From assembly GCF_963662255.1 (NCBI RefSeq), contig NC_085049.1, forward strand, positions 51,934,158 to 51,998,157: 64,000 nucleotides of DNA, written 5' to 3'. The position numbers and the translations under genes were made by a program. Of the stretch, positions 1 to 11,050 are shown piece by piece. The DNA is from Cinclus cinclus (Eukaryota > Chordata > Aves > Passeriformes > Cinclidae). Position 1 is the stretch's first letter. Every line of letters begins with the position of its first letter. The notes beneath the pieces are model-generated. The model did not search any database and was not told where the DNA came from. It worked only from the letters and a program-made list of their open reading frames with translations.

Positions 1-2139
1 AGTGTTTCTGGCAGAGAAAGACATGCCTCCTAAATATGCTGCTTTAATCTCCAAAACAGTACAACTGGAACTAGGAGAAAATAAAATACTTTCTAACATA
101 GTTTCACAGTTGAAATTGCAATTGCCTAATTATTGACAAAATATTCATTTTAGGGGCAGACACATGAGCAAATTAGGGCCCAAAAGCAGTTAAGCCATTC
201 CACAAATTTTACTGAAAAGGGAATTGAACTCAACAAGTAAGAAAATAACTTACTATTCAGTTACAGCCAAAGATAAATAGATGCTGGTGTCCCTAACACT
301 GCAGTACACAGTGTCCTCTAAATTATTCACCAAGTTTGAAGAATGATTTTGAGTCTGGGGAGAAAGCATTGGTCTGACTCTACATATCCTAAGTTCAAAT
401 ATTTGAAACTTCTTTCCTTTTATTAGATTTTCCTTGCTTGCATGTTTGTTTGTTTTAATTGGAAGAGAAGGCTTAATCTCAAGTTAGCCATAAAACTTCT
501 GCTTGAAAAAATGTAATCTTCCTTCTCTATTCCTTTGCTGTTTCTTAATGGGAGCTACACACCCTTAACATAATATGATCTGCCTAGTTGTAAGATTCAA
601 AGGTATCACTTCGAGCACAAGACCCAGTCTTCAACAATTACTAAGGAATAAAGCATACGGAGAATCTTCAGCTGGATTCTTTGAGGGAAAATCTATATTG
701 CCAAGGGGACGTTTGGAACTTGATGAACATAGACTAAAGTAAGCAAGCTAATTATCCTTTTGGTTTACTCAATATTTCTCCTGCCTGTGTTAATAGAATT
801 TGATTTCCCCTCATCAAGGCTTATCCTTCACTGAGGCATGCTGTACAGGTAAATTCTACAGTTTGTGTAATGTAAAAACAACTTATTTGGCATCTATTGT
901 TGAATCCCACCATGTAATTGTCCACATTTTCCTTTAAATTGCTCCAGAGTTAGGGTTTCCCTCTTTGTTGAGGGCGTGGAAATCTGTGTTAGTCAGATTA
1001 CCAGTAAGCATGCCTAGACACATTAGAATTCTTCCAGCTTCACAGATTCTTGAGCATATAAAAACCCAGAAATTTTCTTTTCCTCCATTGTAGCCACTGA
1101 ACACATAATGTCTTCCTCATGCAATTGGCTGCACTAGGTATGACTTCTGCTGCTGAGACGCCAACCTTTGCTACTGCAGGCTCATTCCTAGTTAAAGAAT
1201 AATGAAAATGAATTTTGTCTGTCACTGAGAAATCCTATATATACGAATTAATGAACTGGCCAGTAATTATAATTGAAACTTCCAGCCATAGGAGATATTG
1301 CAGAGTCAAGAATAATCTGAAACATGTAGTTTTTGTGATTGCAATAACTATGTTAAACTAAATACAGTATTTCAGATATTCACACAGTATTTATTCCAGC
1401 TTTAATAAACCTTAATTTTGTTTTGCCCCATGTTTTTAATGCTTAAATTTAAAGTACTCTTTGATGGCAAAACATTATGCAAATACTGTTGTGCAAATAT
1501 ACATTACAACTTTGTGTCTGTCTAAATCTGACATTGCTACATCTTTCAAAAGACAATTAATCATACTGACATTTCATAAGACATTAACAATTCAAAAACT
1601 ACTCTGTGGCTTACAAGTGAAATACATGCTCGACTGATGACTTTGCAAAGGATGCAAAGGTCTATTCTTCACTGCAATGTTAACAAGAAACAGAAAAAAA
1701 GTTGTGTCATCAGTAACAAATTGAATCAACCACAAAAATTACTCTTACAGCTATTGATAAAAATAGTACATTAAGAATTCTGTAAAATTCTACTTGGTTT
1801 ATAAATAATACTTTTTCTATTATATTCCTTGTCTGTTTTTATATAGCATTCCAAATCTCATTTGTCTGTACTTTTTCTCTGATCTTTCTTTTTATTAATT
1901 TTAACCCATACGTATTCAATTCTGTCATATTTTGTAAATACAGTATACCAAAACAAGTTAAAAGAAAATAAAATGCTGGTAATTACACCAAAAACATAAT
2001 TTTTAGTTGTCCTTATATCAATTTTTATGGACTTGCCTAGTGTGATACCAGTTTAGATTGCATACAGACATTTGAGAAATACGTGAATGACATGATAATG
2101 GCCATATAAATGGCCACTTGTTTTTCCAACTCATCTCTG
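1..2139. other. AT-rich noncoding DNA, no gene seen
   Basis: I see no coding region, repeat family or RNA gene here. The open frames are short and compositionally ordinary. The only local feature noted is a pair of octamer-like words (ATGCAAAT at about 1477 and TGCAAATA at about 1492), listed separately. Intergenic or intronic sequence is the simplest reading. Confidence 0.6.
1474..1503 (+). promoter_or_regulatory. Paired octamer-like (POU-type) words, possible regulatory element
   Basis: The octamer ATGCAAAT occurs at about 1477-1484, and a second near-octamer TGCAAATA follows at about 1492. The spacing is about 15 bp, so both lie on a similar face of the helix. Octamers are recognised by POU-domain factors. 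In AT-rich DNA such words arise often by chance, so this is weak without conservation data. Confidence 0.15.
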
Positions 2140-2620
2140 CAGAGCCTGGTTTTATCCCTTTCCCCCTTCAAACCTAGTTTAAAGCCCTCTCAATCAGCCC
2201 TGCAAATACATGGCCTAGAATCCAACTCTAGCAGGCCTGATGCTGTAAAAATTGCCCCATGGTCAAAGAAACCAAAATTCCACTGATGGTACCAACCCTT
2301 AAGACACTTACTGATAATGTGGGTTTTCCTGTTCCTTTCATCATTCATCCCTGCTACCAAAGGAACTGAACAGAACATCACCTGTGCCCCTGTGCCATCA
2401 GCCAATTAACACAGAGCCTTAAAGCCCATTCCAATTTTCCTGCTACCCTTTTTTGTCAATCTCATAATTGCCAACCTGGATAACCAGCAGTGGGTGATTA
2501 TCAGAGGGATGAATTAGATCAGGGAGTATCCTGGTAAGATCTCACAACCCAAGAGGGTGAGGGCTGCTTGATCAGCTCCTTTAAATCACCTCCAAGTGAC
2601 CCTCTGACTACCCCCTGCTC
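2140..2620 (-). mobile_element. CR1 LINE fragment: ORF1 esterase (GDSL/SGNH-like) domain remnant
   Basis: On the minus strand this stretch encodes a degenerate version of the esterase-like domain that CR1 retrotransposons carry in ORF1. A 71-codon open segment (2190-2405) contains the recognisable run GAQVMFCSVPLVAGMNDERN, and further on a WxHQxNFGFFDHGA-type motif. Upstream on the minus strand (2420-2600), translated pieces such as LIITHCWLSRLA and RLTKKGSRK continue the same domain but are broken by stop codons. In the family, ORF1 precedes ORF2 (endonuclease plus reverse transcriptase), and the esterase domain is thought to help ribonucleoprotein or membrane handling. This copy is not functional: it lacks the N-terminal half and the start codon. 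Assignment rests on motif recognition, without alignment. Confidence 0.75.
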
Positions 2621-3165
2621 ACCTGAATGGCTGGCAAGAGGGTGGATATGAAATAATTTTCACAAATAAATAAAAACTCTAACAGCTTCTATGAAATCAA
2701 GCCGTCTTCAATGATGAAAGAAAAAAAATCTGAAAAATTTCTGCATTCAAGTAGTGGGAAATTGTAGGAAGGCAAAAGGTGATTTTGAGAAGGAGTAACA
2801 ACATCTCTTACAAATGTTTTAATAATGAAGACCGACCACCACAATAGTAACAGCTGGTATGTATGGCATAAAAATACTGCAGAGGTGTGGGTCTAATAAT
2901 TTAGAACAAATAAATATTAACATGATTTAGTAGGTAGCCTTTTTTTTAAATTGTCACTTGTTCTTCAATAAATTATGATTTGTATTTCCATGGTTCATGT
3001 CTATGGAGGACTAATATAAAGATGGCAGACAGTACAAAATATATTGGATATGTAAAATCAGAGTTGATCTTATCAACATAAGGAGCATTTAATTTAGTTA
3101 ATGTATTCAAAGAATATCCTTCTTGACAGGCCAAAAGCACAGTTGCTGAAGCACATAGAGAATTC
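2621..3165. other. AT-rich spacer between CR1 pieces
   Basis: No gene or known repeat was recognised. A 78-codon open frame on the minus strand (2973-3209) runs into the 3' end of the neighbouring CR1 and has no recognisable motif, so it is treated as chance. Confidence 0.5.
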
Positions 3166-3783
3166 GAAGACAGAATCACAGGATCTACTGAGTTGGAAAG
3201 GACCCACAAGGATCAATAAATCCGGCTCCCAATCCTGCACAAGCTATCTCTGCTAGGAGTCACACCATGTCCCTGAGAGCATTGTCCAAACATTTGAAAT
3301 CTGTCAGTCTTAGTATGGTGACCACAGCCCTGAGGAGCCTGCACCAGTGCCTAACAAACCTCTGGGTGAAAAGCCTGTTTCTAATGTCTAGCCTAAATGT
3401 TCCTTGAAACAACTTCAGGCCATTCCTTCCAGTCTGGTCATCCAAGTGCCTATTCCTCCTCTTCCCCTCATGAAGAAGTTACAGGCTGAGGTCTCCCCTG
3501 AGTCTCCTCCAGGCTGGACAGACCAAGTGACTTCAGACACTCTTCACACAGCTTCCCCTCAAGGACCTTCACCATCTTTGTTGCCCTTCTCTGGATGCTC
3601 TAGAATAATTTAATGTCTTTTTTATATTGTGGCACCCAGAAGTGCCCCCAGCGCTCGAGGTGAGGCTGCACCAGTGCACAGCAGAGGGGACAGTCCCCTC
3701 CCTTGCCCAGCTGGTGATGCTGTGTTTGGTGCCCCCCAGAAAAAGGTTGATGCTCTTGGCTGTCAGGGCACTGCTGACTCACG
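3166..3783 (-). mobile_element. CR1 LINE, ORF2 C-terminus and 3' UTR
   Basis: Read on the minus strand, the element runs from the last part of the reverse-transcriptase ORF2 (about 3783-3600) into the 3' UTR, and ends near 3166 with the typical CR1 terminus (plus-strand 'cagaatcacaggatct...gttggaaaggaccc'). The ORF2 tail shows the family pattern of a residue run like QPHLERWGHFWVPQYKKDIK. The following segment carries 'ggtctgtccagcctggaggagac', a CR1 hallmark. Further down, FRLDIRNRLFTQRFVRHWCR matches the usual 'rldirkrlftqrvvrhwnr'-type sequence. The copy is diverged and 5'-incomplete. On its 5' side (higher coordinates) it abuts a CR1 ORF1 remnant in the same orientation. Confidence 0.9.
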
Positions 3784-4050
3784 TCTTCTCTTTCCTCCTC
3801 CCAAGATAGTTTAAAGCTCTGTCACTGAGCCTCACTAGCTCTTTTGCTGGAACTCCCCCCCCCCCCATAAAAAAGCCCACTCTGAAAGCTGTCAATAGAT
3901 CATCCCATGGTCAAAATACTAAATTAGTTCTGATGACACCAACCTTGGAGCCACCAAGCTCCAGCAAGCATTTAACTGATGAATCTTTCTATTCCCATCA
4001 ACATTATTTCTTTCTAGCAGATTGATCAACACTACTTTCGGCAAACCTGT
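3784..4050 (-). mobile_element. CR1 LINE fragment: second ORF1 esterase-domain remnant
   Basis: The segment is homologous to the ORF1 piece at 2140-2620. Both contain 'agtttaaagc', 'cccatggtcaaa', and 'ctgatg' followed by 'accaacc', in the same order and spacing. On the minus strand it encodes degenerate matches such as NRKIHQLNA, YFDHGMIY and RLSDRALNYLGRRK, which is the C-terminal end of the ORF1 esterase domain. A run of 12 cytosines (3855-3866) interrupts it. Its 3' side runs straight into ORF2-end sequence with no ORF2 body between. That is either an internally deleted single CR1 copy or two abutting insertions. Confidence 0.65.
3855..3866 (+). repeat. Poly-C (C12) homopolymer
   Basis: Twelve consecutive cytosines lie inside the CR1 ORF1 remnant, where the homologous copy at 2.2 kb has ordinary mixed sequence. 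Such runs are prone to slippage and sequencing error, so the exact length is uncertain. Confidence 0.85.
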
Positions 4051-6854
4051 TCTCAGAAATTACAAAATGTCATCCAAGTTAGACTGAAAACAGAAACAAA
4101 AACACTGCCTCAATTTCTTTAGTAGAATTAAGTGTTTCTCTAATCTGATATTCTTCTCTAGTCTGATGTTCTTAACTGATATTCTAGCCTATATTAACTT
4201 CTTTTCTGCATTGTTAACACTTCTTTCTAGCTATATTTTAAATAAACCTGAAAACAAAGACAGAAAAAAAATTATGAAATCATAGTCAAAATTGGATATT
4301 TTGTGTACTTTTTCCCTTGTTCCTTATATCGGTTACCAAACCTAAATGCAGTTCATAGACAGAATTCTGAAGAAGAATATCATGTTGGCAGCAGAATCTG
4401 GAATACTCATCACTTCTAAGTTTCCTGAACTTTGTTGCATTACTATTACTATTTTTTTTTTAAAGTTGATTTTTTCTCAGACACCAAAGTACCAGCCTGA
4501 AATAAGTTTGGAAGAAAATTTAGTTCTGTAACACTGCATCTTATTTATCATCAAAATTTCTGACAACTTCAGATCATTTTCTCCAGATAGTTTTCTTGGA
4601 GTCAATTTAATTTTTTCCAAAGGGCTTCAAGAGCAACAATTATTGAACTGGAAAAAATCAGGAGGAAAACGTTAGACCAGACAGGATAATGCATAAGATG
4701 TGAAAGACTCATATTTCCTATGGTTGAAGAGAAAAGTGAAGCCAGTTTTTTCCCCATGCTAAATGATTAAGTTTTAAGGAAGGTGACAAAGGCTCTACCA
4801 GCAATGATTTCACATCTAGCCATTCTTGTTTGCCATTTCCTCTATTGTTTTACTTTGGATATTCCACTAAACCTATAGGAAGACAGGGAAAATAAAACAA
4901 GATATATTTATTTCACTCTTAATCAAAAGCAAACTTTTCCACTCTCTTTTTTTTTTTTCTGAGAAACTCAAGGGAAGAGTTAAAAAATATAAAAAATGTG
5001 AAAGTTAAACTTGCATTCTTTAAACAAATTTTATTCCACTCTTATGCGCATAAAAATACAAACTTCTAATCATAGTGCATATAGATACTTTCACCCTGTT
5101 TTAAACTCAGATTCTGTAAAGAATCATATACCTTTTGCATCACACTTCTGTCTGTAAACCCTATAAAAATGTTAACTTTAGTTTCCCAACATTTACCTTG
5201 AATGAGTGATTTAGTAATCCCAAGTGTTCTTGGGATACATAAAATCTGTTGCTAGTGCACTTGAAGTATTATATGATCAAATCCTATGCCTTTCAAAAAA
5301 AAAAAAACAAAAAAAATCAAAACAAACCAACAAAACCTGAACAACAACAAAAAAAATCTTTTTAGACTTCCTTTCTCAAAAGCAGGGCTGTATATTATAT
5401 ATTGTGACCATGAAACATCTTTACAGAAGTTATTGATAGGTTCAGCACCTTTCATGAATGTATGGCAATACAGAATTTTTTCAAAAAAATAATAGCTTCA
5501 AGTGAAAGCAGATACATCAAGTAAATAAATTACTGGTGTTTCCTAGAAATACAGTATGAGTTGAGAGGCCAATTAGTTTACTGTGACAAGAATCCTTCAT
5601 CCCTTCGTTTAGTATGATAATCACAGTGATTTTGATGATGTGTTCCTATAATACATTTTAGATGTCTTCTATAACCAATTTTAGGTTCATCTTAGCCAAT
5701 ATACTAGGAAGACTAGAAAACAGAAGACCAAAAAACCCTATAATTTAGTTAAACTGTCTGGATATGACATCTTTAGGACATACTGAATAAAGTATTTGAA
5801 AATTGAATCTATAGTCTGACAAGACCACCAAAAGACACATTTTTGTTTTCATATTCTTCATTTAGTTCAGGTATGTTGTATTTCTTGCTGTATAATATGC
5901 TCTTCATTTTCAGAAGAAGTTTTAAAGAAAACATATAGGAGAATAGAAAAAATCAAATTAATATAAACTAGCACTTTTTCTTATTACGGCTAATAAGAGA
6001 TGCATATTGTGCTTAAGTGAATAAAATCCCCTGTCATCCTATAACTGCACTCACTTACTACCAGTGCATCACTGATAATTTATCTCTGACACAATTACTG
6101 TAACAATTCAGTTTTCTAACTGAAGACATGAGAATTGGGTGGTTACTTTTTCTTCATAATCAAAACAGGTCTTTTTAGGTTGTCCCAACTAAAGCAAATT
6201 AATTCTGAAATTTTTCATGCCTCTTAACAATGAAGGTCCTTTAATAAAGCATTCCAGTCTTCTAATAATCAAAAAATGGAAAACTGACATATTTACATTT
6301 ATTTAGTAGCCTTGTTAAAGGTTTTGTAAACCTTATGACAAAACTCACCCTCTACGCTTCAGAGTTTTTATTCATTAATTTGACCCTTCGCACACAAAAG
6401 ACAAGACCTTGATGGACCATATTTAAATAGAATCAGAACACTTTCCTTCACAAGACAGAAAATCAATAAAATAAGTAAAATAATCCATATGCAAATAAAA
6501 AAGTGTTACTCATGATCCTAATATAACATTGATGATAGAATTATAAAAGGCATAGATATGTAAAAAGATATAAAGGTAGGAATAAATGTGGATATTTTTC
6601 CAAACCCAGTGAAGCATGAGTATTCATCTTAATTTAAAGCTGTGCTACCAGAAAGAGTTATTTAAAACTAACCCATATTTCAGTGGCAGTCAGAGAAATG
6701 GAATCTAGAGCACTTTAAACTTGAAAATCAACTATTAGATGCCAGTTTCCTCACTGATATGCATAAGGCATTATAAGGTGACAGAACAAAAATTTCAATT
6801 AAATAGTTTAAAAAAAAACAAAAAAAACCAAGCAAACAAACAAAAGAAAAGACT
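4051..6854. other. AT-rich noncoding DNA, no gene seen
   Basis: There are several A-rich and T-rich runs (for example 5297-5355) and a short perfect hairpin at 5217-5236 (8-bp arms). No coding region, RNA gene or recognisable interspersed repeat was found. Confidence 0.55.
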
Positions 6855-6965
6855 GAATGTGGCACTCGGTGCCATGGTTTAGTTGATGAGAAGATTTTAG
6901 GTAGTAGGTTGAACCTTATGATCTCAAAAGCCTTTTCCAACCTAGTTTGTGCTGTAATTCTGTAA
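6855..6965 (+). mobile_element. CR1 LINE 3'-tail fragment
   Basis: The sequence 'gtggcactcggtgccatggtttagttga' followed by 'ttgaacc..atgatctcaaa.gccttttccaacct' and a terminal 'gtaattctgtaa' matches the plus-strand 3' UTR and tail common to bird CR1 copies. Only about 110 bp remain. No open frame is involved. The 129-codon minus-strand frame that overlaps it (6728-7117) is antisense and considered fortuitous. Confidence 0.75.
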
Positions 6966-7629
6966 AGAAAAAAAATCTCTTTAGACTGTGAGTGATTAAA
7001 CATGGACCAGCTTCTCCAAAGATGGAGTGAAATCTTGCCCTTAGGAAACTCAGACTCAGCCCAAAAAGTCAAAGGGAAATCTGGATCTAGCTTTGAATTC
7101 AGCTCTTCTTTGGGCAAGAGGCTGCCCCAGACCCCCCAAATACAACAGCAAGATCCATCTGCCTGACTTAATATCTTTATGGTTCTACACCTAAATTAGT
7201 GAGGCTAATCCTATCTCAATAATATATTTTTTAAACATTTAAAGCTATTGTCTGTTTTGGAAAACCTGTTTTTAATCAAATTACATCTCACTTTAAAGAG
7301 ATCCAAACAAACCCAAAACTCACGGATTTGTCAAACAGATTGGCAAAATTAATAACTTGATGTAATGATTTACTGATGTTGTTTTTGGGAATAAAAAAAA
7401 CTAGAATCAAAAATGTTGGCTCCGAAGAACAAATAAACACTGTGAAAATGCCAAATTCTCTAAAGAGGAAAAGTTGTATTAAGATTTCATGAACTTCAAA
7501 AGAGATTATATGAGTTTCAAAAACTGTGAGCCCATGTATGTTTGACTTTGATCATATAATAGATTCTTCTCAAATGTATTTGCTTGTATCTACATCAAAT
7601 CATAGCAAAGTGCAGTGCACATCAAGCAG

Positions 7630-7680
7630 ATTTTGACCTTTAGTTCACCTGCACCTGCTATCTGGCAAAGTGCTTTTATA
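7630..7680 (+). promoter_or_regulatory. Cluster of receptor half-sites and E-boxes (weak candidate)
   Basis: TGACCT and AGTTCA occur two bases apart as an everted pair of nuclear-receptor-like half-sites (about 7634-7647). CACCTG and GCACCTGC E-box-like words overlap and follow them. The 50-bp segment is less AT-rich than its surroundings. This is motif matching only, and conservation would be needed to take it further. Confidence 0.12.
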
Positions 7681-8407
7681 GCAGCTTGCAGTTCCAGATC
7701 TTTTTCAAAGATTTCAACAACGCTTCATGTACTGAAGAAAGACTGAGACAGTCATGTGGGTATAGGATGAAAAAGGCCTAGATTCTTAAAAAATTGTTGT
7801 GAAAATTAGACCCCTAAAGACTGCATTAATTATTCATTCATTTCTGCTTCCAGAACCAGACAAGTTCTCAGAGATGCAATGTGTAGTACAAAATTTAAAA
7901 ACGTCTTACAAATGGGAAATCTGCGCACTTGTAAGTATTTAAGGCAACTCTCAAAAATCACAAAATCTGGTGTGATTCAAGGTTTTGCATGCAGCGCTGA
8001 AATAGAGATGCTAATTCCAGCTGGTAACTGACCTCTTGCTGACATACATAAAAGTTTGATTATGACCCTGTATCACAGTGTATTTTACCCGGACACCTTA
8101 TATAATCATATTACTCTTGAATTTACCAGCACTTCCTCCCTATCAAGTTCTAAGCAGTTCATTTTATTTTCTTTCAGCATTTTCTCAAAAGCATTTACAA
8201 GAGTGGAAAGTTAAAAATTACTTTGATTTGTCACTTCTTTTTTAGTGAACAATGGAACGAATTGAACTATTTTCCCAGGGATTTGTGTTGTTTCTACCTA
8301 CGACTCATCTGCTTTGTGGCATCTTCAGTTTACCACTTTGTTTCTTGCCTGCCTTGTGTATATGTCTGGTTCCTTCTATGCCCTTTTCCCACCTATCACC
8401 CTGGCAG

Positions 8408-8462
8408 GAGTAAGAAGAAATTGCCAGGGGTCAAGTTAACCCAAGTCATCCTAGATTTCAGG
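8408..8462 (+). other. Exon-like segment (candidate only)
   Basis: A pyrimidine-rich tract ('tatgcccttttcccacctatcaccctggcag') ends in AG at 8407. The following 55 bases keep an open frame that reads SKKKLPGVKLTQVILDFR, and a GT at 8463 (gtaaaa) could serve as a weak donor. The segment lies inside an 82-codon frame whose upstream half looks like intron-style pyrimidine-rich translation. The donor is poor and I do not recognise the peptide, so chance is likely. Confidence 0.15.
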
Positions 8463-10994
8463 GTAAAATAACTCCTGAGCTCCTGAAGAAGATTTTCTTT
8501 CAATATGGTAAATATTTTTCTTTCTACTGACTTATGAATTTTAAAAACTCAGAAGCTTATATTTGTTTTGAGCTCCATAGCTCAGTGTCAAATTTAGTTC
8601 AAATTGTCCATCAGGTAAAGTTTTATTAGAGAAAAAGAAATGGCAGACGGATAAGGGATTGCACAAATTCCTAATGAGATTGGCTAAAAAGGAGAAGAGA
8701 AAAACCCATGCATTTTGTGGACATTCAAAATGGTATCTTCAGCACTCAAACTCCTATGTACTTTGTAAAATGTCTCTTTAAATTATCTTCGAATAAGCAA
8801 TACCCCTTTGAAGCCATTCAAATCAATCCCAGTGGACAGAATTCAGTTTTATGAATTTCAGTTTTCTGAGAAATTCAAGCATGGTTTTTCTGTTATTACT
8901 CTGAGAGTAGGGTCCTTTTAAATGTATTCAAAGAAAAAAAAAATAGAAGACTTTATCTGTATTTTTTAATACACATGCAATATTGGATTTGAATTACAGT
9001 TTTGGGTTTTGACAGTTAAAATGCAGTGGTTTTTTTTCCTGCAAAGTTGAACTGAAGAAAGAAAATATACAAAATTAGGTAATGAACTGAATTCAAATCT
9101 GATACTCTAGCTACTAAATCTGATAAATGTCAAACTTGGATGAAAAGTAAGCAATTTTCTTATATAAAAATTCTCACTAAAAATTTCAAATTAACATAAA
9201 TTCAAGTCATCACTTTTAGAGTCCTTTCCTCTTCTGGAATCAGGCAATGTTCACTCCTAACACTGCCTTTCTCCATTTTTTTGGAAGTTAATATTTGAAT
9301 TAGAGTGCTACCATAAATTCATGGAGTTTGGAGTTATACCTATTAACCGAGGATGGATTGTCTTAAGCTCTGAAGATGAAGGCACAAAAAGGACCTTCAG
9401 GCAATAACTTAATGCAACTACTATTCCCACTCCAAAATGTGATCCAGCTGAACCAAGATATCTCTCTGAAGAAAGAGAATTCCACGCATCTTTGTCCAGT
9501 ACAGAGGAACTTCTTCAGTTGCTACAGACCCCCTGTTTAAGATTCATAAGTGCCATGGATATACCTGGAAGCTTATTAGCAGCTGTATAGGACTAACAGG
9601 AAACTGAATTTTACCAGAGACAAAGCACATTATTGAATGCGTATATTAATATTCCACAATGGTAACTGCATTACCCAAAAATAAAAGCAATAAAAAAGTC
9701 ATTGGATGCTATAGTTACTTTGACTATTCCTATTTCACATTTAAGAAAAAGTTGTATCTGACTTGTCTACTGTTTTATAAATTGAATTTGAAAATGTACT
9801 AGACGGAAGGAGAAAAATCTTCCAGACTAATTGCTGCACCTACACTTTTAGATCATGCTCTGGAGAATATAGACATCTTATTTTGTAACACTTAGGTTCT
9901 TTCCAATCATATCTAGCCAAAATACTGCCATAACTTCAAAGAGAAAGAAAATAATATGTTAATTTATTCTATCACAGGCATACTGGTCAGAGGTTTCAGG
10001 CTCTAGAGGTTCTTCCTTGTGATGAAGCTGTCAAAACCTTGCTAGAGTTTCTTCACCCCTAAAGGAATGACGATGTCTCTGATAAAATCAAAACGTATTT
10101 GTACTGCATAAACTTTGCTAAGAAAGCAGAAAGGCTTGGTCTTTTTTAAAAATTTTCTCCTCATTCTTTGTGAAGAGGTATGAAATTATTTGTTTGAATA
10201 TTTATTAGGTTCCCAAAATAATTGAAATAAATTCCAAAATGGATACGAAAAAAAAAAATCCAGCTTTGAAAAGTTGGAAATAGCAAAGTAGGTCTGTCAA
10301 TCACTGTCTTCAAGTTCTTTAAAAATACAGTACAAAAGCCAACAGTGGTTTCTTCTCATCGAAGGTGAGTTTTTTCCAGCACCTAGCTGACTCTCAACGT
10401 CTAATCAAAGAATTAACTCAGTATCTGAACTATTTCTTAGCTCTTAATTGATTTTGAAAATCTGGGAAGAAGCACAACTGTTCAATAACAGTAGCCAAAG
10501 AGAAAAAATAAAGAAATACCAACCCCCCCGAGGAAATCCAAAATAACTACAAGACATAAAAACCCAAATCAAAAGAACAATAACAAAATTGAAACCTGAT
10601 TCAGTGGTAATTCCTCTGAAAACAAAAAGGCACGAACTATCTATTTTGTGCAAAAAGCTACTGGTTTTGTATGTGCACATCTCCCACAATTACTCTTATT
10701 CTGTTTAGAAATTAGAATGCATTGAATATTTAGATCTAAATATCATAGGTTTGCTGGCATCTTTCTCAGGCGGTAAAAGGTCATCAACATTAGTAATAGT
10801 ACAATATATACATGTAAAAAGTGTATGTAACAATGCAAAAACTTTTTTCTAGTCTTTTTTTCCACTGCTGATTCTGATTTACTGCTTTACTGTGCTGAAC
10901 CTAAAACAGTTGCTAATATCTCCTACGATTACAAATACTGTTTTCTTCACCTTTTTGAATACACCAGAGGAAAACCAAAACTCTATAATCAAAC

Positions 10995-10997
<3 letters not shown>

Positions 10998-11049
<52 letters not shown>

Positions 11050-11050
11050 A
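10998..11050 (+). repeat. (AT)n microsatellite
   Basis: About 53 bp of alternating AT, with one 'aaat' interruption near 11030, flanked by unique AT-rich sequence. Confidence 0.95.

Larger units (their letters stand above)
6966..10997. other. AT-rich noncoding DNA with one exon-like candidate
   Basis: No gene or interspersed repeat was recognised with confidence. A short exon-like segment at 8408-8462 and a cluster of E-box and receptor-half-site-like words at 7630-7680 are listed separately. Remaining open frames, such as the 81-codon minus-strand frame at 10444-10689, have hydrophobic low-complexity composition and no motif. Confidence 0.5.

Noticed and set aside
600..742. Possible exon ending at a GTAAGC donor near 736
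   Set aside because: Stop codons interrupt the reading frames I checked across the segment and the acceptor side is weak, so it was not listed as a feature.
6728..7117. 129-codon minus-strand open frame
   Set aside because: It is antisense across a plus-strand CR1 tail and an A-rich tract, with no motif.
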